NCBI GenBank assembly: GCA_035644395.1
Contig: DASQOR010000084.1
Span: 1-64,000, forward strand
Direction of reading: 5' to 3'
DNA length: 64,000 bases
Source of the DNA: JBGPLJ01 sp035644395
GTDB lineage: Bacteria > Pseudomonadota > Gammaproteobacteria > Steroidobacterales > Steroidobacteraceae
This document shows positions 36,262 to 44,320 of the stretch, piece after piece. Position 1 is the stretch's first letter, and each line of letters starts with the position of its first letter. The translations under genes and the position numbers were made by a program. The notes below the pieces were generated by a model. That model was not told the origin of the DNA and searched no databases. It worked only from the letters and a program-made list of their open reading frames with translations.

Positions 36262-37875
36262 ATGGCCCTGTTGAGTTCCGCCGACCACAGCTTTAGCCCG
36301 CCGGTTGTCACCGTGCCGCGGGTCTACAACGCGGCGCACGACCTGCTCGAGCGCAACCTGCGCGCAGGCCGCGGTGAGAAAGTCGCTTACATCGACGATC
36401 GCAGCCGCTGCACCTACAGCGAACTGGCAGCGCGCGTCGGCCGGTGCTCTGGCGCGCTGACCGCGCTCGGCCTGCAAAGAGAGCATCGGGCGCTCCTCTG
36501 CATGCACGACAGCATCGATTGGCCGGTCGCTTTCCTCGGCTGCATCCAGGCCGGGATCGTGCCGATCGCGGTCAATACGCTCCTGCGGACCGAGGACTAC
36601 GACTACATGCTGCGCGACAGTCGAGCGCAGGCGCTCATCGTTTCATCGGCAGTCCTGCCCTTGTTCGCGCCCCTCATCGGAAAGCTTGCGACGCTTGAGC
36701 ACGTCATCGTTGCCGGCGCTGACAGTGGCGGACCATTGAGTTTTGACCGGCTTGTTGCCGAGGCATCGCCGCAATTCGACCCGGCGGCGACGCTCGCCGG
36801 TGACGTGTGCTTCTGGCTGTATTCCTCGGGCTCAACCGGCGCGCCCAAAGGCACGCTGCATGCCCATGGCAGCCTGATACAGACAGCGGAGCTCTACGGA
36901 AAAGGCGTGCTAGGCATGCGCGAGGACGACGTCGTGTTCTCGGCGGCCAAACTCTTCTTCGCTTATGGACTCGGGAATGCGCTGACTTTCCCGATGTCCG
37001 TCGGCGCGACGACGATCCTGATGGCGGAACGCCCGACTCCCGCTGCCGTCTTTGCCCAGCTGCAACGCCGGCAACCAACGCTGTTCTGTGGGGTTCCGAC
37101 TCTCTACGCCGCCCTGCTCGCCCAGCCGAATCTGCCTGCGAAGGCAGCGGTGCGCCTCCGAGCCTGTGTTTCGGCCGGTGAACCCTTGCCGCGCGACATC
37201 GGCGAGCGCTGGCGACGGCATTTCGAGGTCGACATCCTCGATGGCATCGGCTCGACGGAAATGCTCCACATCTTTCTTTCCAACCGTCCAGGGCAGGTCC
37301 GTTACGGCACGACCGGCCAACCGGTGCCCGGCTATGAGCTGACGATTGTCGACGACAAGGACTGCCCGGTGACGGCGGGAGAAATCGGCGAACTCAAGGT
37401 GAGTGGCCCCTCTCGCTCGCTCGGTTACTGGAACAATCCAGAGAAGACCCGCAAGGCGTTTCAAGGCCCGTGGACCCGCAGTGGCGACAAGTACCACGTC
37501 GACGCCGACGGTTACTACGTCTACGCGGGCCGGAGCGATGACATGCTGAAAGTGAGTGGCATGTATGTATCGCCCGCGGAAGTCGAGTCCGCCTTGATCA
37601 GCCATGATGCCGTGCTCGAAGCGGCCGTGGTCGGCAAGAGCGATGCCGACGGGCTCGTGAAGCCGATCGCCTTTGTGGTGCTCGCCTCGGGCCACACGGC
37701 GAACGACGCGCTTGCCGAAGAACTGAAGCGGCACGTGAAATCCCGCCTGGCGCCCCACAAGTATCCGCGCTGGGTTGAATTCCTCCCGGAGCTGCCGAAG
37801 ACGGCCACCGGAAAGATCCAGCGCTTCAAGCTGCGTGACACGGCCAGCCGCGGCACGGGCAGCCGACAATCGTGA
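36262..37875 (+). CDS. bclA: Benzoate-CoA ligase
   Basis: AMP-forming ligase that converts benzoate, ATP and CoA to benzoyl-CoA; 537 residues. ATP motif YSSGSTGAPKG (187-197), the DGIGSTEMLH adenine-contact segment, GYYVYAGRSDDMLKVSGM hinge and the C-terminal catalytic Lys in TATGKIQRFKL. Similarity is to benzoate/aryl-CoA ligases (BclA/BadA), including FFAYGLGNA. It is the first gene of the rightward box transcript; the following alpha/beta-hydrolase gene begins on its last base (TGATG). Confidence 0.94.
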   Translation: MALLSSADHSFSPPVVTVPRVYNAAHDLLERNLRAGRGEKVAYIDDRSRCTYSELAARVGRCSGALTALGLQREHRALLCMHDSIDWPVAFLGCIQAGIVPIAVNTLLRTEDYDYMLRDSRAQALIVSSAVLPLFAPLIGKLATLEHVIVAGADSGGPLSFDRLVAEASPQFDPAATLAGDVCFWLYSSGSTGAPKGTLHAHGSLIQTAELYGKGVLGMREDDVVFSAAKLFFAYGLGNALTFPMSVGATTILMAERPTPAAVFAQLQRRQPTLFCGVPTLYAALLAQPNLPAKAAVRLRACVSAGEPLPRDIGERWRRHFEVDILDGIGSTEMLHIFLSNRPGQVRYGTTGQPVPGYELTIVDDKDCPVTAGEIGELKVSGPSRSLGYWNNPEKTRKAFQGPWTRSGDKYHVDADGYYVYAGRSDDMLKVSGMYVSPAEVESALISHDAVLEAAVVGKSDADGLVKPIAFVVLASGHTANDALAEELKRHVKSRLAPHKYPRWVEFLPELPKTATGKIQRFKLRDTASRGTGSRQS

Positions 37876-38310
37876 TGCTGCACGAAGGCCTCGGTTCGGT
37901 CGCACTGTGGAAGGACTTCCCGGCCGCACTGGCACATGCCACAGGTCACCGCATCGTCGCCTATTCACGCCGCGGTTACGGCCACTCATCCTCGCTGACC
38001 GAGCGACGGCGCGTCCATTGCGATCATTCACGCGGGCGGATCCGGGCGAAAAGTCTCCGGCCTGATCCTGCTTGCGCCGCACGTGATGGTCGAAGACTTG
38101 TCCGTCAGGAGCATCGCCGCCGCCCGTCAGGCTTACGAGAACACGGGTCTGCGCTCGAAACTGTCCCGTTTCCACGACGACGTCGATTCGGCATTCCGCG
38201 GCTGGAACGACATCTGGCTGGATCCCGAATTCCGGAGCTGGAACATCGAAGAGTACCTGCCGCGCATCGCGACCAGGCGGACGCCGTCCTGCTGGCGACA
38301 TGCACCTTCG
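37875..38310 (+). pseudogene. Broken alpha/beta-hydrolase of the box cluster
   Basis: The gene starts on the last base of the ligase stop and encodes MLHEGLGSVALWKDFPAALA and AYSRRGYGHSS, the beginning of an alpha/beta-hydrolase. The next part of the family, including the nucleophile elbow, is missing: the frame changes near 38000 directly to DGASIAIIHAGGSGRKVSGL, ILLAPHVMVEDL and FRGWNDIWLDPEFRSWNIEE, after which the C-terminal third with the catalytic His is lost. So there is one internal deletion with frameshift and a truncated end. Intact homologues often follow benzoate-CoA ligase genes and may hydrolyse excess CoA esters. Confidence 0.75.
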
Positions 38311-38524
38311 TATCGCGCCTTTGACCGGATCCGGCCTCCGTTCAGCTGCCGTTTAGCCAGTCCGGGCGGCGGAGCCACTCTTATATATGTGCGCAAGCCC
38401 CCAAATCGGGGGTCACGGTCCCGGCTCGGTCGGGTCGCGTGCCGCGACCGCGGTTGACAGAGCACTCGCTCGCACTGACACTCCGGTCGGCAGCGGCACC
38501 AGCGCGCAGCGCGGAGTAACGTCG
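38311..38524 (+). promoter_or_regulatory. Upstream region of selenoprotein 1
   Basis: A 214-bp non-coding stretch. It has a small inverted repeat CCCCC-AAATC-GGGGG (38398-38412) without a T-run, then a TTGACA (38454-38459) that could be a -35 box, though no good -10 follows at 17 bp. A clear ribosome-binding site GGAG (38513-38516) is 8 nt before the ATG of the selenoprotein. Confidence 0.4.
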
Positions 38525-40180
38525 ATGGTCAGCAAGATCACGGTTCACGACCCACGCGGCTTTCCACCGAAGGTCACCGGAAAACGGCTCGCGCAGCGTC
38601 TCGAGCGGCTCGACGGCAAGATCGTGTATCTCATCGACTGCCTGTTCGAGAACTCGGACAACTTCATGGTGCAGATGCGGGAGTGGTTCGCCGAACACCT
38701 GCCTGCCGTCAGCACGCGCATCATCAAGCCGCGCGAGTGCTGGATCGACGACCCGGACATGCGGGCCACGATTGCCGCGCAGGGCAACGCCGCCATCATC
38801 GGCGTCGGTCTCTGAAGCACCTGTTGCCCCACGGTCGTGGGGTTGGCGCTCGCCCTCGAACGGCAGGGAATACCCACCGTTCCGGTGAGCACCCACGTGT
38901 TCGCACGGCTCGCGAAGGCGACGGCGCTCGCCGAAGGCATGCCGACGGCGCGCAACGTCTTCGTTCCCCAACCGGTCGTCGGCCGTTCACCCGCGGAGCT
39001 GCGCGCGTACATCGATGGCATCGACCCGATTTTGAAGCGCCCCTTCATGCAGGGCGTGATCGAAGGACTGACCCGGCCGCTCGGCGCGGAGGATTTCAAG
39101 GACGCGAGCTTCGAGCGCAACATCCCGCGGCTGCTCGAGCCCGATACGGAAGACAATCTGCAGGAGCTGTTCATCCGCAACAGCTGGACCGATTTCCTGC
39201 CGATCATCCTGCCGACGGAGGAGCGCGTCCATCGAATCCTGAAAGGCACCAGGCACGCGCGTGACAAGATCGTCGGCCGGCTGCAGCCAACGGCGTATCG
39301 CGAGAGTTGGGAGTTCGATGTCGAGAAGGTCGCGGTGAATGCCGTCATGGCGGGTGCGAGGCCCGAGTACCTGCCGGTGATCCTCGCGATGGCCGCGAGC
39401 GGCATCTCGGCGCGCTCGAGCAGCACCAACTCCTTCGCCACGCTATCGCTGGTCAACGGCCCGATCCGCAACGAGATCGGCATGAATTCCGGCATCGGCG
39501 CGCTGGGGCCGTACAACCACGCCAACGCGACGTTGGGCCGCGCGTATGGCCTCTTCAGCCAGAACCTGCAGGGCGGATCGGTGCCGGGCGACACCTACCT
39601 CGGCACGTTCGGTAATTTCCTGAATTACTCCGCGTGCTTTCCGGAGGCCGAGGAGCGCAGTCCCTGGGCGCCCTTCCATGTCGATGAAGGCTTTCGGGCG
39701 AACGACAGCACGGTCAGCATCTTCTTCGGCGGCTGGTACACGCAATCCGGCTATGGCCCGCGCGCGACGTGGCAGGAGAAGTTCATCCGCTGCCTGACGG
39801 CCGATCATTTCAGCCCGCCGCTGATCGTGATGGACCCGATCGTGGCCCGCGGCTTCGTCGACCTCGGGTACACCAAGCGCTCGCTGATCGAATGGTGTGC
39901 CGAGAACGCGAAGCTCTCGGCGCGCGATTACTGGGACGATCAGTGGGTCGGCACGCTCCATCGTCCGCTCGGCGTCGCGGGCGTCGAACCCTACGCGAGC
40001 CGGCTCAAGGCCGCGCCGGACGAGATGGTGACGCTCTTCAAGCCGGACGACATCAAGATCGTCGTCACGGGCGGTGAGACGCAGGGCGCGTTCAAGATGT
40101 TCGCGGGGCGGCTGCAGAAACCCGCACCGGGAAACTTCCTCGGCGGTACTGCGATCAACGTCATCGACGAGTGGCGCTGA
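38525..40180 (+). CDS. UGSC-family selenoprotein 1 (in-frame TGA = Sec97)
   Basis: A 551-residue selenoprotein read through an in-frame TGA at 38813-38815. Residues 1-96 (MVSKITVHDPRGFPPKVTGK to AAIIGVGL) and 98-551 (STCCPTVVGLALALERQGIP onward) are in the same frame with no other stop. The motif is Sec97-Ser-Thr-Cys100-Cys, a UxxC redox motif that matches the UGSC (seleno)protein family; the C-terminal domain has LVNGPIRNEIGMNSGIGALG and YNHANATLGRAYGL, also typical of that family. A SECIS-like hairpin follows the TGA by 11 nt, and selA, selB, selC and selD are 16-23 kb away. RBS GGAG is 8 nt before the ATG. A paralogue is at 51363-53021. No function is known for the family. It ends 15 bp from the convergent LigE-like gene. 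Confidence 0.93.
38813..38815 (+). other. Selenocysteine codon (TGA, Sec97)
   Basis: In-frame TGA inside the U-S-T-C motif of selenoprotein 1, followed by AGC ACC TGT TGC. It is at the same codon number (97) as in the paralogue on the other strand. Confidence 0.92.
38827..38842 (+). promoter_or_regulatory. SECIS-like hairpin of selenoprotein 1
   Basis: CCCCAC-GGTC-GTGGGG: a perfect 6-bp stem (38827-38832 with 38837-38842) and a GGTC loop, extendable by one G-U pair. The stem begins 11 nt after the TGA. Bacterial SECIS elements recognised by SelB have a short stem with conserved G and U in a GGU(C)-type loop, 11 nt below the UGA in E. coli fdhF as I recall. The paralogue has the identical element. 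Confidence 0.9.
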
Positions 40181-40195
40181 CCTCGAGCTCGCGGC

Positions 40196-40933
40196 TCACG
40201 CAGCATTCGGCTTCGGCAGGCCGAAGAGCGTGTGCAGTCCCGGGTGCCGGCCGAGCCCCCCGTACAGGTCGAAGCCGCGATCGATGTAGTCCTTGAGCGT
40301 GTCGTCATCGTGCAAGGGCGGAATCTTCGCCACCGACGCCGTCCACAGAAACACCGCGAGCACCTTGAAGTCCGCATAGTTCGGCTGTGCACCCCCGAGC
40401 CACGGGTTCTGTTTCAGGAGCTGGCGCAGCAGCTCGAGTTGCGGCGGCACGAGCGGGAGGCGCTCCTCGCGGCCCGCCTGCACGTCTTCGAGCTTGCGCC
40501 CGCCGAGAAAGAGGGTCTGGCGGCTTTCGCGCACGTATTCGTGATCCTGCGGCAGCGACAGATCGTGGTAGTCGAGGATGTAACAGGAGAACCACGGCCG
40601 GATTGCGGTGGCCCAGAGCCAGCCGTCGATGAACTTCGTCAGGATCTTCATGCTGTCGCCCGAGAACAGCATCGGCCGGTCCGGATACTGGCGGTCCAGG
40701 TACTCCGCGATGTCCCAGCTCTCCTTGATCCAGACCCCGTCGTCGACGATCACGGGCACACGATCGTGAAATCCCTTGGTGCGTTCGCGGATGCCGGTGA
40801 AACCGCCGGGAACGATGTCGATCTCGAAGCCCTTGTGCTTCAGCGCGTATTTGGTCGCCCAGACGAACGGGCTGATGGTGGCGCCGTTCGCGAGCTGCAG
40901 GTCGAAGAGCGTGATCGTGTTGTTCTTGGCCAT
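40196..40933 (-). CDS. ligE: LigE-type glutathione S-transferase (beta-etherase-like)
   Basis: A GST-fold enzyme of 245 residues very like LigE of Sphingobium SYK-6, which uses glutathione to cleave beta-aryl ethers of lignin dimers. Shared blocks as I remember them: NNTITLFDLQLANGATISPF, WATKYALKHKGFEIDIVPGG, CYILDYHDLSLPQDHEYV, LEDVQAGREERLPLVPPQL and FLWTASVAKIPPL. The length also fits. It follows the LigD-like dehydrogenase by 17 bp in one operon, the same two steps that act in order in beta-ether degradation, and converges on the selenoprotein gene. The substrate in this organism is not proven; a general GST role cannot be excluded. Confidence 0.88.
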   Translation of the reverse strand: MAKNNTITLFDLQLANGATISPFVWATKYALKHKGFEIDIVPGGFTGIRERTKGFHDRVPVIVDDGVWIKESWDIAEYLDRQYPDRPMLFSGDSMKILTKFIDGWLWATAIRPWFSCYILDYHDLSLPQDHEYVRESRQTLFLGGRKLEDVQAGREERLPLVPPQLELLRQLLKQNPWLGGAQPNYADFKVLAVFLWTASVAKIPPLHDDDTLKDYIDRGFDLYGGLGRHPGLHTLFGLPKPNAA

Positions 40934-40950
40934 GGGTCAGTCCGCTAGGG

Positions 40951-41838
40951 TTAGTCCGCCTTGGCGCCGGGCATGCCGCGGCCGGATTTCTTTCGCCGCT
41001 GGTAGTCCGGGTCGTTCTCGTATTGCCTGAGGGCCGCGATCACTTCGCCGTTGTACTTCTCGATCATCGGAATGAACTCCGGGTACGGCAGGACCCAGAA
41101 TTCGTTGCGCCGGACGGCCGCGACGACAATGCGCGCGAGGTCGATCGGATCGATGCCGCCTTCGATGACTGCCTTCAGCCGCTTGAACACTTCCGGGTCC
41201 GCGCCGTAGTAGCCGGTCTGGCCGTATTTTCCCTGCCGCGAGAGCACCGATTCATGGATGTTGGTGTTGACGCCGCCGGGACAGAGAATCGACACGCCGA
41301 TGTGGTGCGGTTCGAGCTCGAGGCGCAGCGACTCCGAGAGTCCGCGCACGGCATATTTGGTCGTGCAGTAGATCGCCGTGCCCGGCAGCGCCACGAACGC
41401 CGACATGGAAGCGGTATTCACGATGTGGCCGCCCGACTTGCGCTCGATCATCCGCGGCATGAAGACCTGCACGCCGTTGATCATGCCCTTGAGATTGACG
41501 TCGATCTGCCAGTCCCAGTCGTCGTGCGTCGCCTTCTCGACCGGCCCGAACTGGCTGACGCCCGCCGTGTTCAATAACAGCTGGACGGGTCCGAAGACGC
41601 GTTCGGCTTCGTCGGCGGCATGCGCGTAGGCCGCGCGGTCCGTGATGTCGAGATGAATTGCATGCGCGGGCAGTTTCCTCTTCGCGAACCACTCCATGGC
41701 CTCGCGCAGATGATCCTCGCGGATGTCCGCGATCACGACTTTGACCTGCGCTTCCTCGGCAAGCACCTTGGCCTGACCGAGCGCGACACCCGAACCGCCT
41801 CCGGTAATGAAAGCGACCTTACCCTTCAGATCCTGCAT
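40951..41838 (-). CDS. Short-chain dehydrogenase, LigD-like (C-alpha dehydrogenase group)
   Basis: An NAD-dependent SDR of 295 residues. Cofactor motif TGGGSGVALG (12-21), NTAG (90-93) and catalytic Ser144, Tyr157, Lys161 (YCTTK). The blocks VALGQAKVLAE, LNTAGVSQFGPVEKATHDDW and GMINGVQVFMPRMI resemble LigD/LigO-type C-alpha-dehydrogenases that oxidise the benzylic alcohol of beta-aryl ethers before ether cleavage. Start 41838 is chosen because GAGAGGGG lies 6 nt before the ATG. It is operonic with the LigE-like gene, which supports the assignment; a different alcohol substrate is possible. Confidence 0.8.
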   Translation of the reverse strand: MQDLKGKVAFITGGGSGVALGQAKVLAEEAQVKVVIADIREDHLREAMEWFAKRKLPAHAIHLDITDRAAYAHAADEAERVFGPVQLLLNTAGVSQFGPVEKATHDDWDWQIDVNLKGMINGVQVFMPRMIERKSGGHIVNTASMSAFVALPGTAIYCTTKYAVRGLSESLRLELEPHHIGVSILCPGGVNTNIHESVLSRQGKYGQTGYYGADPEVFKRLKAVIEGGIDPIDLARIVVAAVRRNEFWVLPYPEFIPMIEKYNGEVIAALRQYENDPDYQRRKKSGRGMPGAKAD

Positions 41839-41960
41839 GGCTCGCCCCTCTCGCATGAATCAGTGCCGCTCGCTCTGGCGGCGAGTCACGGCAATCGGCT
41901 TCAGATTACCCGACACGCGCCCTTTGCACATCTCAGCCGCTCGTCGCTACACTCCCACCG

Positions 41961-42539
41961 ATGAGTCACCCGTCAACCGCCGCACCGTTGCCCTTCGCTC
42001 TCGCGGCACTTTTCATCGCGCTGGGACCCGTGGTTCCAGACCGGGCGGCCGCTTCGGACAAGGCCAAGGGCGCGCAGTGCGCGGCGATCGACGATCCCGT
42101 GGCTCGCCTGGCGTGCTTTGACGCGGCGTTCCCGCGCCCGCCGCACGCCACCGCGCCCGCCGCGGCGCCAACCAGCGCGTCGGCCCCCGCGCCCAAGCCG
42201 GCTGCGCCGGCTGCCGTGGCCGTCAAGCCAACATCGGACGCCGAGAAATTTGGCCTGTCCAACAAACAAAAAACCGCGCTCGAGGCGAAGCCTGGCGAGC
42301 CGGCGGCGACGCCGGCGCCAACGACCACAACGACGGCAGGCGTCAAGACCGTCCGCAAACTGCCCTCGGGCTACCTGCTCATCGGCCTCGACAACAATCA
42401 GCTGTGGCAGCAGACGGAAATCGATGCGCTGGTCGTGCTGCTGCCGGGCGATCGGGTGCAGATCAAACAGGCTTCGATGGGCTCCTTCCTGCTCGTCACG
42501 CCAGCGCACTACAGCACTCGGGTCCGGCGGGTTCAGTAG
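41961..42539 (+). CDS. Exported protein with low-complexity linker, unknown function
   Basis: A 192-residue protein with an N-terminal signal segment (about 10-32, ending DRAAAS). After it comes CAAIDDPVARLACFDAAF, a short two-cysteine motif (C..I.D...RL.C.D) often seen at the start of mature periplasmic proteins. The middle is an alanine-proline-threonine linker (about 60-130), and the C-terminal part (LPSGYLLIGLDNNQLWQQTE, about 135-190) looks like a small folded beta domain. I do not recognise its function. It stands alone between the LigD-like gene and the dehydratase gene. Confidence 0.75.
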   Translation: MSHPSTAAPLPFALAALFIALGPVVPDRAAASDKAKGAQCAAIDDPVARLACFDAAFPRPPHATAPAAAPTSASAPAPKPAAPAAVAVKPTSDAEKFGLSNKQKTALEAKPGEPAATPAPTTTTTAGVKTVRKLPSGYLLIGLDNNQLWQQTEIDALVVLLPGDRVQIKQASMGSFLLVTPAHYSTRVRRVQ

Positions 42540-42558
42540 CCATTCGGGCGAAAACAAC

Positions 42559-44232
42559 TCAGCCGCAAGGCTCGATCAGCACCGCGCCGGTCGACATCGG
42601 CTGCACATTACGCCGATAGATTCCGAGGTAGCCATGCGCAGGGATGGCGTAGCCCTCGGGCAACGCGGCGCGGCGCACGGCCAGCTCCTCGGCACTCACC
42701 TTGAGCTCGAGCGAACGCTCCGCCACGCTGATGCGGATGGCATCGCCCGTTTTTACCAAACCGATGGGACCGCCGACCGCAGCCTCGGGCGCAACCTCGG
42801 CAACCGTTAACCCCTTGAGACACAGGCCCGAGAGCTGGCCGTCCGTGACGATGGCCACGTCGCGCGCGAGCCCAACCGCGTCGATGGCGAAGAGGATCAG
42901 CGACGCGCCGCCGCCCATGGCCGGCCCGCCCTTCAGGCCCTGGCCGCGACAAACCATCACATCGCCGGCCTTCACCGTGCCGTCGCGGATTTCACGCATC
43001 GCAACCGCGGTATCGTCGTAGACGCGGGCCTTGCCCTCGAAGAGCTCGGGCCGCTTGCCGTCCGGTATGCCCATCTTGAGCACGGCGCTCTCCGGCGCCA
43101 GCGATCCCTTGAGGATCACGATCGCAGGACCGGGCGCGATCGGCCGGTCGACGGCTCGGATGATTTCCGGGTCGGGCACGCGATACCCGGCCAGGTCCTG
43201 CGCGAGCGTCTGCCCTGTGCAGGTCGTCACCGAGGTGTCGATCAGGCTCTCGAGTTGCTTGAGCACGGCGCGCGCACCGCCGGCATCTTCGAAGCCTTCG
43301 ATACGCACCGCGCCGTTCGGGCGCACCGCGCTCAGGATCGGCACTTTGCGGCTGAGCTCGTCCCATAGCGCGAACACATTGACGTCCGTGTGCGCCTCCA
43401 CGGCGGTGGCCTGCAGGTGCTTGATCGCGTTGATCGAGCCCGACACGGCGAGCACGGTTGCGATGGCATTGCGGAACGCGCCCTCGGTGAGGATCTGCCG
43501 GGGCCGCAAATCCTCGTGCACCATTTCGACGATGCGCGCGCCGGCGCGCCGCGCCGCGTCGAACATCTTGCCGCTGTTGGCGCGCACCGGCGCGGAGCCG
43601 GGAACGCACATGCCGAGCGCCTCGACCACGCAGTGCATGGTGTTGGCCGTGGCCATGCCGGCGCACACGCCCGGGCCGCGCACCGCCTGGCGCGTCATCT
43701 GCTCGAGGTCGTGCGGCAGCGGCTTGCCGAACTCCAGGCCGACGACTCCGGACCAAAGGTCCTCGAGGTCGACCGGCTTGTCGCCGATCCGCCCGGAAGC
43801 CTGGTACCCGCCGATCACGAGGATCGTCGGAATGTTCAGCCGGCCGGCCGCCATCAGGTGCCCTGGCGGAGTTTTATCGCAGGAGGTCAGGCAAATCATG
43901 CCATCCAGCAGCGCGGCCTCGACCTGCGCCTCGATGTCGTTGGTCACCAGGTCGCGCGCCGCGAGGATGTAGGAGCCGCGGCTGGCGGTGCCGGTGATGA
44001 AATCGGACGGGGCCGTCGTGCGCACCTCGAAGGGCACGCCGCCCGCGGCGCGGACGGCTTCCTTGACCACTTTGGCGACTCCATCGAGGTGCGCGTAACA
44101 CACCGCCAGCTCCGACGAGGAATTGACGACGGCGATCTTCGGTTTGTGCATGTCGGCCTCGGTGAGGCCAAGGGCGTACCAGTGAGCGCGGCGCCACGGG
44201 GAATCGACGGACAGGCTGCGGAGCTTCGCCAT
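42559..44232 (-). CDS. IlvD/Edd-family dehydratase (Fe-S)
   Basis: A dihydroxy-acid or sugar-acid dehydratase of 557 residues. The three cluster cysteines are visible: Cys45 (ELAVCYAHLD), Cys118 (LTSCDKTPPGHLMA) and Cys190 (RGPGVCAGMATANTM). The C-terminal domain has VMVCRGQGLKGGPAMGG and VTDGQLSGLCLKG. It differs in detail from the biosynthetic IlvD, so a role in catabolism of a sugar acid or hydroxy acid is more likely. A GGGAG precedes the ATG by 7 nt. It diverges from the FAD oxidoreductase gene, 88 bp away. Confidence 0.93.
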   Translation of the reverse strand: MAKLRSLSVDSPWRRAHWYALGLTEADMHKPKIAVVNSSSELAVCYAHLDGVAKVVKEAVRAAGGVPFEVRTTAPSDFITGTASRGSYILAARDLVTNDIEAQVEAALLDGMICLTSCDKTPPGHLMAAGRLNIPTILVIGGYQASGRIGDKPVDLEDLWSGVVGLEFGKPLPHDLEQMTRQAVRGPGVCAGMATANTMHCVVEALGMCVPGSAPVRANSGKMFDAARRAGARIVEMVHEDLRPRQILTEGAFRNAIATVLAVSGSINAIKHLQATAVEAHTDVNVFALWDELSRKVPILSAVRPNGAVRIEGFEDAGGARAVLKQLESLIDTSVTTCTGQTLAQDLAGYRVPDPEIIRAVDRPIAPGPAIVILKGSLAPESAVLKMGIPDGKRPELFEGKARVYDDTAVAMREIRDGTVKAGDVMVCRGQGLKGGPAMGGGASLILFAIDAVGLARDVAIVTDGQLSGLCLKGLTVAEVAPEAAVGGPIGLVKTGDAIRISVAERSLELKVSAEELAVRRAALPEGYAIPAHGYLGIYRRNVQPMSTGAVLIEPCG

Positions 44233-44320
44233 TTTTTTACTCCCGCTCGCCCGTAGCGTGACAGACGAGATACATTAAAAGCATTGCGCAGGAAGAACCT
44301 TGAGCGGAGACGAGCCTGGT

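Noticed and set aside
38398..38412. CCCCC-AAATC-GGGGG as a terminator before selenoprotein 1
   Set aside because: Short stem and no T-run. Kept only as a remark in the upstream region.
38813..38815. TGA as a nonsense mutation that makes the gene at 38525-40180 a pseudogene
   Set aside because: The paralogue has a TGA at the same codon, both have the same hairpin at the same distance, and selA, selB, selC and selD are present. Two independent nonsense mutations with these features are not credible.
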